Of a stretch of 41,987 nucleotides of DNA, positions 15,343 through 27,300 are shown piece after piece. The DNA lies in IMG/VR virus record IMGVR_UViG_3300022935_000046, positions 1 to 41,987 of that record; one strand, 5' to 3'. Position 1 is the first letter of the stretch. The number at the start of each line of letters is the position of its first letter. The notes beneath the pieces are model-generated. The model made no database searches and was not told where the DNA came from. It was given only the letters and a program-made list of their open reading frames with translations. The DNA comes from a virus. The translations under genes were made by a program, and so were the position numbers.

Positions 15343-18300
15343 TGGCATATAACGACGAGCAGAACGAATATCCTTTGCCAGCCGGTGATTCAAAGAATCC
15401 TTCTAGTGCTAACTTTTTGCCTCGATACTTTAGAACTGAAGCTAACAAAAAGTTTTTAGGAAGTACATTAGATCAAGTTACAACACCCGGTGTTGTAGAA
15501 AAAATCAATGCTTTTGCCGGACGTAGAGAAGCAAAGGCTGTAAAATCTACAGATACATATCTTGCAGATGTTAGCACAAATAGAGAAAATTATCAGTTAG
15601 AACCTGCTGTTGTAATCAAAGACAATATAGGCAATGTAGAGTTTTACAAAGACTACAATGACTACATTGGTCAACTTACTGCGTTTAGATCAACTACAAA
15701 AGATCACAGTAAATTAAACAGCCAAGAATTTTATGCATGGGATCCACATATAAACTTTGACAAGTTTACCAACTTCCGTGAATATTACTGGTTAGCAAAT
15801 GGTCCACAAGAAATTCCTGTTAGAGGACAAAGTTTAGAAGTCCGTAGCACATATACAATTTCAACGGTTGTAGATGATGATAATACTGCTTATGTTTTTA
15901 CACCAAACGGATTTTCAAGAAACCCGTCTTTGAAACTTTACAGAGGACAAACATATAGATTTGAAATTGACACTCCGGGCCATCCAATTGGTATAGCAAT
16001 CAGTAGAGCGTTTCAGCCTGGTTTAGATAATGTAGACAGTAGTTTAATAACAACACTATTTGAAGACGGTGTTGAAATAACTCCTAATGATACAGACACT
16101 CTTAAAGAAAGAGAATATGCTATTAAAGAAGGATTTGTTGAAAAAGGTGTTCTTGAATTTACAGTTCCAATGAACGCACCTGAAACACTTTACTACATTT
16201 CACAAAATAATATCAACACCAGTGGTGTTTTCAACATATACGACATTGAAGAAAACAGTGAAATAAATGTTGAAGATGAAATACTTGGTAAAAAAACTTA
16301 CAGAACTAGCGATGGCTGGGATTTTTCAAATGGTATGAAAGTTTATTTCCAAGGTAATGTTACACCAGCCTCTTATGACAATGGATTGTTCTATGTTGAA
16401 GGTGTAGGTGAAGCAATCAAACTTGTGCCGTTGACAGATCTTGCAGTGCCTGCTATTTTTACACAAGACACGCTTGTACCTTTTGATACCAACGGATTTG
16501 ATAGAGTACCGTTTGGTGATGCAAAAAGTTTTGCCGGTACAAAAGATTATATCTGTATGAACCGTGCAGATGAAAGTAGGAATGGCTGGGCTAGATATAA
16601 CCGTTGGTTCCACAAAGATGTAATTGAAGAATCAGCAAGAATTAACAATCAAGAAACAGGGTTAGATGAATCTCTCAGAGCAAAACGTCCTATTATTGAA
16701 TTTGAAGCAAATTTACGTTTGTACAATCACGGTTCAACTGCAAAAACTTATGTTGATCTAGTTGATACATTTACTTCTGATGTTTTTAGTAACATCGAAG
16801 GACAAAGTGGATACAACATTGATGGTATTGATCTTGTTGAAGGTATGAGAGTACTTTTCACAGCTGATCCAGATCCTCTTGTAAATGGTAAAATTTATGA
16901 AGTAACATTTATTCTTCACACAAATACAACACAGATTAGTTTGGTTGAAACAGAAGACACTGATCCTGAACTAGATCAAACTGTGCTTGTAAAAGATGGT
17001 AATAAAAATGCTGGCAGAATGTTTTGGTACAATGGAACAGAATGGAAAATTGCACAGGATAAAACTGCTCTAAATCAAGCACCAAGATTTGATTTGTTTG
17101 ACAACAGTGGCTACAGTATAGGTGATGAAGACTACTATCCTTCTAATAATTTTGAAGGTAATAGATTGTTTGCTTATAGAGTAGGCACCGGTGCAAACGA
17201 TTCTGAATTAGGATTTCCTCTAGCATATAAAAATATAAACAACGTAGGTGATATTGTATTTGATTTTCCTCTACTTACACAATCATATGAGTATGAACAA
17301 AATAACGTTGTATACACTCAACCTAGCGATGAACTTTTCCTAAAGAAAAACAAAAGCAACGGTGTGTACTATGTTAATGCATGGACAAAAGCAAACGAAT
17401 TAAGCAGCCAGTATGTTATTAGAAAATACACAGGCGATGACATAGTAAATCGTTTTCCAATTGATGTTTACAATAACAGTGCAAATCTAACAGATCTTGT
17501 ATGCAAAGTATATGTTAACAATCAATTCAAAATACAAGGAGTTGATTGGAATTTTGTAGATGATAACAATGTACGCAAAATAAATCTTGTTCAAGAGTTG
17601 AGTGCAGAAGATGTTTGTATTATTAAAACAAAAAGCAGTGCTGACAAAACTTCTGTTGGACATTATGAAATACCTTACAATCTTGAAAGAAATCCTCTTA
17701 ATAATAATATTACAGAGTTTACACTTGGCCAAGTTAATGACCATGTAGAAGGATTGATTGCAGAAGTACCAGCATTTAATGGTAAACAACCAGGCCGCGG
17801 AAATTTAAGAGACTTAGGCGAAGTTGCAAAATATGGTAGAAAATTTGTACAACACAGTGGACCTATTAATTTGCCATTGTATCATCTTACCGATAAAAAT
17901 GCAAATATTGTAAAAGCAGTAAGATTTGCAAAAACTGAATATAGTAAATTCAAAAGAGAATTTTTATCAGTAGCCAAAGCAAGTACGTTTGTAGGCCCTG
18001 TAAAAGAGCATGTTGATTTGTTATTACAAGAATTAACAAAAAACAAAACAAAAACCATGCCATTTTACAGTACAGATATGATTGGATTCGGTGGTGCAAA
18101 GTTATTAGAATATACTGTGCTTGATAATAGAAATAGATATTATGCTCTTTCTAAAGTTTTTAATATTAGACAATTAACCAAAAAAGCAGTTTACGTTTAC
18201 CTAAACGATGCACAATTAACATATGGTACTGATTATACGTTTACAGAAAACGGATTTATTGATATTACAGCCGCAAATGAAAATGGCGATGTTATTAAAA

Positions 18301-21300
18301 TCTACGAGTACGAAAATACTGAAGGAAGTTTTTTACCTCCTACACCTACAAAACTAGGTATGTATCCTGCCTATGAGCCTGAATTACAAACTGATAATAG
18401 TTATTCAACTACTACAAAAGTAATTAGAGGACACGACGGTAGTTTAAGTGTTGCATACAACGACTACAGAGATGATCTTTTACTGGAATTAGAAAAAAGA
18501 ATTTACAACAACTTAAAAGTTGTATATGATGAAAATGTTTTCAATATTCATGATTATATCGAAGGCATATATCGTAATTCAAACGTTCCAAAAGAAAGCA
18601 TGGACAGAATCCTTATAAGTGATTTTGTTGCATGGTTGCCATTGGTAGGAAACCCTGATTATACTACAAATGAATTTGTGACTCAAGGTGATGGATTTAC
18701 ATACAATTATTCACGCAGCATTAGCGCAACTGGTGAAAAATTACCAGGGTATTGGAGAGCTGTGTACAAGCAAGCATATGATACAGATCGTCCACATATG
18801 ACACCGTGGGAAATGCTTGGATTTAGTGTCAAACCAACTTGGTGGGAAACACAATATGGTCCAGCTCCTTACACCAGTGATAACTTGATTATGTGGAAAG
18901 ACTTAGAACTAGGCTTAGTAAAAGAACCTGGAAAAGCAGCATATGTTAAAAAGAAATATGTGCGCCCACAATTAACAAAACATTTGCCAGTAAATCAATT
19001 TGGCCAACTTGTTGACCCATTAGCCAGTGGTTTTGCAAAAGAATTCAGCTACGCTATGATGAGAAACGATGGCTTTAAGTTTGGCGACGAAGCACCTATT
19101 GAAACTGCTTGGAGACGCAGCAGTGATTATGCATTTAGCCTTCTGGTTGCAATGATAATCAACAGACCAGCACAAGTATTTGCAATTGGTTTTGATAGAT
19201 CAAGAACATCAAGAAACATTGCTGGCAATTATGTATACAATGGTAAAAAAGCAATTAGAGCAAAAGATTTAATTTTTCCTAAAACAAAAACCAACGGAAA
19301 AGTAAATCAAACTCTTGGTTTAATAAATTATATTGAAAATTATTTGCAAACAAATATTACTGCAAATTATGAAAAATATATTGACAGATTAAAAACAATA
19401 AACTCACAAATAGGTTTGAAACTAGGCGGGTTTGCAGACAAGAGCAAACTAAAACTTGTTTTAGATAGTAGAACACCGTTGAATCAAGGTAATGTATTTG
19501 TACCTCAAGAAAATTATCAAATTTTCTTAAACACTAGTAGTGCTCAAGAAATAGTTTCTTACAGTGGTGTGATTATAGAAAAAATTGGTCGTGGATATAA
19601 GATTTCAGGATACGACAAAGAAGATCCGTATTTTGAATATTACAAGCCAATAGAAAGTGCAAACGACATTGGTATTAATGTTGGTGGTATCAGTGATAGC
19701 TTCCTTGATTGGGATGAAAATAAACAAGTTGTTGCAGGTAAAATTGTAAAATACAGCAATAGATTCTATAGAGCAAATGAAAACCATATCACAGGTGCAG
19801 AGTTTGATTCAACACTATATAGTGCTCTAAAAGAATTACCTATTGCTGGCGGTGCTAATGCAGTTCTTAGACGTAGATTTGAAAGCGTTAAATCAACAAT
19901 TGATTATGGTACTATATTAACAAAGTCTCAAGAGGTTGTTGACTTTTTACTAGGCTACGAACAATCTTTACTTGAGCTAGGATTTAGCTTTGAATACAAC
20001 AACCGTGAAACTGAAACTATTGAAGATTTTAGATTAGCAACCAAAGAATTCTTATTCTGGACAACACAGAACTGGGCTGCAAACAGTGTGATTGTTTTAA
20101 GTCCTGGTGCAAACACTGTTGAATTTAACAGAGATTATTTTGTAGTTGACGATGTGTTTGATAACTTTTACGGTTTAGATGTGTTAAAAGCAGATACAGG
20201 CAAATTGAGAACCAGCTACACAAATATTATTAGAGATAACACAAATAGATTTGGCATTGCTCCAAAGAATAATGCTGAAGGTATTTTCTTTATTAAACTA
20301 CCATTAGTACAAAAGGAACATGTTGTATTGATTGACAATACAACTGTTTTCAATGACACAATTTATGATCCTGAACCAGGCTATAGACAAGAACGCATAA
20401 AAGTAGTTGGTTATAGAACTGACGATTGGAACGGTAGTCTAAATATTCCCGGCTTTACATATGATGAAGCATTGGTTACTGAATGGGAATCATGGAAAGA
20501 TTATTACATCGGAGAACTAGTAAAATACAAGCAATTTTATTACACTGCTGTTGTAACCCACAGCGGCACTGAAGAATTTAACTTTAGTAATTGGAACGTA
20601 TTATCAGAGCGTCCAAAAAGCAGCTTAAAACCAAACTGGGATTACAGAGCAAATCAGTTTACCGATTTTTATGACTTAGACACTGATAATTTTGACAGTG
20701 AACAACAGCGTTTAGCACAGCACTTGATTGGTTATCAAAAACGTCAATATTTAGAAAATATAATCAATGACGATGTAAGTCAATATAAATTCTATCAAGG
20801 CATGATTCAAGATAAGGGTACAAAAAATGCTCTTACAAAGTTGTTTGACAAATTAGGTAGTGCTGATAAAGACAGTTTAGAATTTTTTGAAGAATGGGCA
20901 ATACGCACCGGACAATACGGTGCTACAGATGCATTTGACGAAGTTGAATATCAACTAGATGAAAAGCAATTTAGGATTGAGCCTCAAACAGTTGAATTGG
21001 TCAACACAGTTGACAATACTAGAACTGATCTAGTGTATCAATATCCTAAAGCAAAAGTATATCTAAAAAATAACGACTATGATCATGCACCATTTCCTGT
21101 TGCTGATAATTTAGAAGAATATACCAAAACAGCAGGATACGTTGCTCTTGATCAAGTAAACTTCATTGCACGTTCATTAAAAGATGTGCTATCTTTCAAC
21201 ATAAACAGTATTGATCTAAACAAGTACATTTGGGTACCTGAAGTACAACAATCATGGAGTGTTTACAAACACATTCAATCTCCTGTAAGAATTGTTAGAA

Positions 21301-24300
21301 TAGACAAAACAGATATTGGATTTACAGCAACTTTTGATAGAGCTGTTCCTTTTAGCGTCGGCGAAATTATTGGTATTAACAATGTTAACGACGATGTTAA
21401 CGGATTTTGGACTGCTAGAGATGTAAGTTTGAATGTTGTTGAATTTTATTCAAACAAAGACATTGGAGAAGAAGGCATTGATTTAAGTGATAGTACACTT
21501 GGTATAGTATCACAATTAAATGGTCGTAGACTAAACAATATCACTGATATTAATTCACTGTTAATTGATTATGATGTTACTGAAAATGATCGCCTATGGT
21601 TAGACGATAACGGTACTGGCAAAAGCGAAGTAATTGATAATGCTAGAATATTTAATCTACAAGCAGAAATTCCAAATGAAGAAGGATTAGTAGATGTAGG
21701 TTATGGTACTAGTTTTGCAGCAAGTGGTAGCAATCAAGTGTTGGCAGTAGGTATGCCTGGTGCAGGATTAAATGGTCGTGTTGCTGTATATACTAGATTA
21801 AGTGAATCATTAGAATACACATTATTACAAACTTTAGAAATTGATGGTATTAAAACACAAGCAATTGAAAGTATAATAAATTCAAATCCTGGTGTAATTA
21901 CTACACCTATTGCACACGGAATTAGAGAAGGCGAAAAAATATTAATTTCAAATGCAACTGGTATTACTGCTCTTAACGACAATTATTATTATGCAAAACC
22001 AACAACTACAACTGCATTTGAAATTTACACAGATAAAGCGTTAACTAATCCTGTAGATACTACAGCATTAGGCACACACGATGTAAACAGTGGTACTTTA
22101 ACTGTTGGTACACTTTATGATATAGGTTCAGGTTTTGGTACTAGTGTTGACGTAACTGAAAACGGACAATACATTATTGTTGGTGCACCTAATGCAAGTG
22201 ATGTTCGCAGCAAATATGTTGGCGAATATGATGGTACTGCAAGCTACTTACAATATGATATTGTATCTGACAGAGGTACATTATGGCAAGCACTAAGAGA
22301 TACTCCTGCTGGTGTAGCAGATAGTACAATCAGTACTTTGTCACAGGATTGGGAGTTAGTAGATGTATTAACTGCTGACCAATCAGCATATTTAAGTAAT
22401 CTACAAAACCAAGGTGTTATACATGTCTACAAAAAAGATGTTACAGCTTATAAACTAGAAGCAACAATTTTATCACCTGTTGCTAGATCAGGAGAGCAGT
22501 TTGGTATTGCAATCAAGTCTGCATTTACTAGCGATTTAGTACACAAGTTTTATGTGAGAAGTTTAGCAGATAATGGTAGAATATATTTCTTAGAAAACAG
22601 TCTTGCTAATGTAAACATTTTCAACTATTCAAGAGATCCAAATTACAAAGGTACATTTGATCCTCTAAAAACATACTATGAAGGTGAAATAGTATTTGCA
22701 GGATATATTTTATACAAAGCAACAACAAATGTATTTGGAAGTAGTGGAATACTACCTGGTGTTGACAGCGAGTGGCAACAACTTGATCAATATATTGACT
22801 ATGTTGGTTTTGTACCTAATCTTGGTGATGTAACAGAAACAGAAAGTGACAGTGTAGGTTTAGGCACAGCATCTGATATTGGTAAAAGTTTTGATGTATC
22901 AAAAGATGGTAATGTGATAGCTATTGCTGGTTATTTAGATGCAACAGGAATCAATCGTGTTAGTGTATACAGATTCAACAACAACGACGGACGTTATGTT
23001 TACGAATCTAACATTGACGGCGATGTAGCAGCAGAAGACGATTTTGCTTATTCATTGGCAGTATCAGATGATGGAAAAGACATTGCAATAGGTGCTATTG
23101 GCGCTGACTTTACAGGTCTAAACAATGGTAAAGTATATCTTTATAGATACAATTTTGACAGCGAAAATCCTTTGTTTGAATTGCAACAAGAATTGTATTC
23201 TCCAAAAGGACAGCAAAATGAATACTTTGGTTACAGCTTAGATTTTAGCAAAAACAAACTTGCAATAATGAGCACCAACGGTGATAATATTGCAGAAATG
23301 ACATTTGATTCAAATCTAACACAATTTGATAATAGTGCAACTGCATTTAGAGATCGTGTTGTAGATAACGGTCAAGTTTACATTTTTGAAAACTACAACG
23401 ATACTTGGATTTATGCAGAAAAAATGAGATATCTAAGAGATACTTCAAAAGCTCTATTCCCAAGTGTGAAAATAGTTGATAACCACATTATTGTTGGACA
23501 ACCTGGCAGTATGTTTACTAATAGTCTTGGCCTAGATACAAACGTTGGATTTGTTGTAGATTTTAGAGCACAGAAAAATACTAATGCTTGGACTTCAAAT
23601 AGTTTGATACAAGATTATGTTGATTTATCACAGATTAAAAATGTATTCTTGTACGACAAAACAAACGGCGATCTTGTAACATACTTGGATTATATTGATC
23701 CTGTACAAGGTAAAATCGCAGGACCTGCAGAGCAAGAACTAAGTTTCAAGTTGTATTATGATCCTGCTGTGTATAATATTGGCAGCACAAATACAGGAAA
23801 CAAAACACCTTGGGACAGTAGATATGTTGGAAAGCTATGGTGGGACCTAAGCACAATCAAATGGTTTAATACAAGACAGCGTGGCCTTGAATATAAAACT
23901 AACAATTGGAATACTCCGCTACCAAGTTTTGAAGTAGACGTTTACGAATGGGTTGAAAGCGACTTACTACCGAGCGAATGGGATGATATTGCAGATACAG
24001 TAGAAGGCCTAGCAGATGGTGTTAGTGGAACAACCAAATACAATGACGACAGTTATGTTGTTGCAGATGTGTATGATGCAGTAACAGGAACCTTCTCAAA
24101 CAAATATTATTATTGGGTAAAGAACAAAAGAACCCTTCCGGCAGTTGACACACGAAGCATTAGTGCATATGATGTAACATTGCTTATTCAAGATCCTGCA
24201 GGTCAAGGATACAGATTTGTAGCATTCTATGAAAACAACAAGTTTGGACTTTACAACGTAAGAAATCTTATCAAAGATGAAAATATAATTCTGCATGTTG

Positions 24301-27300
24301 AATGGAAAAAGTTTGAAACTGAAAATAATATTCACAGTGAATATCAGCTTCTAACTGAAGGCGTTGCTACAAGCAAGCCTAATGCAGATATAGTGCAAAA
24401 ATGGATTGACAGTTTAGTAGGATATGACAAAAACAGTAATCAGCTACCAGACATTGATATTAGCATACCTCGTAGGTATGGTGTTCTAAATACTCCAAAT
24501 CAAAGTATGTTTATCAATAGAACTGAGGCTCTAAAGCAAGTAGTTGAAAGAGTCAATGGTGTTCTTGCAGATAACTTAATTGTAGATGATTTTAGTTTAA
24601 GTGGTTTACAAAAAGCAGACCCAATGCCTAGCATTTACAGCAATGATTACGATGTTAAAATTGCAAGCGAAAATCTTTTAAGATTTGTTCCTGTTGCTAG
24701 AATTGAAACTGCTACACTTACACCTACAATTATTGATGGAAGAATTAAAAGTGTAACTATCACAAATCCAGGTAGAGGATATGTTGATCCTAGTTATACA
24801 GAAGGCAGTGTGCGCAAAGGACCTACTGTAGATATTAGAGGCACAGGTACAGGTGCAAAAATACAACTTTACATCAATAACCTAGGACAAGTTACAAGTG
24901 CAGTAGTAGAAAAAGAAGGTAAAAATTACAGTGATAACACACTGTTAATTGTAAGAAGATTTACAGTGCTTGTTGAAAATGATAGCAACATTGGCGGATT
25001 CTGGGCATTGTATAATTACACACCGGAGCAAAAAGAATGGAGTGTAGAAAGAATACAATCGTATGATACTACATTATATTGGCAATATACAGACTGGTAT
25101 GCAGAAGGGTATGATGAAACTACTGCTATCAATCATCTAGTACCTGGAAGTTATGCATTAGAAGCAACCAACGATTTAATTGGCGAAGTGGTAAAGATTG
25201 AAAACATTGGATCTGGTGGTTGGTTACTACTAGAAAAAATTGACAACTTACCAGAAGTAGATTATACTGTAAATTATAAAACTATTGGTAGACAAAATGG
25301 TACAATTCAATTATCAAAATTATTGTATCAAAATCAAACCAGTGGCTTTGATAATCAAGTATTTGATGCATACTTGTATGATAGAGAACCTGTAAACGAA
25401 ATACGCAACATTATGTTGGCTTTACAAAATCAAATTTTTGTAGACCAACTAGAAGTTGAGTGGAACAAACTGTTCTTTGCAAGTATTAGATATGCATTAA
25501 GTGAACAAGTTAATATTGATTGGGTATTCAAAACAAGTTTTGTAAAAGCAAAACACAATGTTGGCGAACTACAACAAAAAATTACATTCAAAAATGATAA
25601 CCTTCCTAATTATGAAGATTATGTAAACGAAGTAAAACCTTACAAAACTAAAGTTAGAGAATACGTAAGCAGTTATCAAAAAACAGAGCCGACACAAACC
25701 AGTGTAACTGACTTTGATTTGCAGCCACGTTATGATGAAGTAGAAGGACGTATTGTTGCCGAAAGAACAAGTGTGTTCAATAGCGAAGTACAAACTTACA
25801 GTCCTTTTGTTGAAACGTATCCTCAAAAGCATTGGTTAGATAATGTTGGTTTTGAAATAACTGAATTTAAGATTTATGATGGCGGCACAGGTTGGACTGA
25901 TGGTCCAAATGTAACTGTAAGCGGTGGCGGAGGTCCTACATTAAAAGGTAGAGCTACACTTGCTGGAGATGTTGTAAACTTTATTGATGTTGATGTAAAA
26001 GGTGCAAAATATATTACAGCACCTACTGTAACTTTTGACGGTACACAATCTGAAGAAGGTACACCAGCAAGAGCATATGCTATTATTGGTAATAGCAAAG
26101 CAAAAGCAACACATATGCTAATGAAGTTTGATCGTGTATCAGGAAATCTTGTTTTCACTGATTTACATGTTCCAACTGAAACATTTACAGGAAACGGTGC
26201 GTCAACTGATTTTGTATTGAAATGGCCAATTGACACAAGAGTTTCAAAAATCAAAGTAACAGTAGACGGAGTTGAAAGTTTAAGCAGTGAGTTTACACCT
26301 AGCAACAAAGAAGATACAAGCACAGGGTATACTAGAAAATTAGGTGTTATTAGTTTTGCAGAACCTCCTGCAACAGGTGCTGTTGTTATTGTAGATTATT
26401 ATAGAAATGCAAGTATGTTGACAGCAGCAGATAGAATTACCTATTTCTATAAGCCAACAGACGGCATGCCAGGTAACGATCTTGCACAAGTAATGGATGG
26501 CATTGATTACGGTGGAGTTCAAATAGATACAATTTCATTTGGTAATACTCTAGGGTTTGATACTGATGGATTTGGTGTAAACAGTTTTGACACATACGAC
26601 AGTGCATTTGATGATGAAATATTTGTATTAGATGGTAGTACAAATGTGCTTGATCTTGCTACTCCTCTTGAAGCAAACGTTACATACAACATTTACTTCA
26701 AGAGTGTTGCTGCACCTAAGAGCGAAAGTCCAATTAGACTAGACAGCGATAGTTGGCCAACAGCAGATGAAAAATTACCATTTGCTGTAATGGGTCCAAT
26801 AAACGGCGACGGTATTACAACTAGTATTGTTTTAAGTGATATACTTGAGGAATATAACATTCTTGATGATATTCCTTATGTTGCCAACCAAGCCGGTGAC
26901 ACTATTATTATTAGAAAAGAATCTAGTGATGGTACAACTACTCCAGACTTTACTAATTTTGATGTAGAACTACGTGGTGGCGATTTTGCGCTATCAACTG
27001 CTACTGGAGTTCAAGCAGGTGATATTACAGTTGACGGTGATGGATTTGTTACACCAACTACAAGTAAAGGACCTGAGGAACAGGTACCTGGCCAATTAGT
27101 TGATGCACTAGATATTACAGTGTACAACAGAGTTCAAGATGGACAGGGTGTTATAACTGTACACAACTTTACAACCGACGATGCTACACTCGAGTATGCA
27201 CTAAGCGGAACAGCAAAGTCGCAATCAAATGTAATTGCAAAACTAGATTATGAAATACTAGATCCATCGTTGTACACAATTGATTGGAAAACAAACACAT

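Noticed and set aside
25874-26323. 149-codon leftward ORF inside the giant gene
   Set aside because: Antisense to a clearly coding module; composition is that of a shadow frame and there is no start signal.
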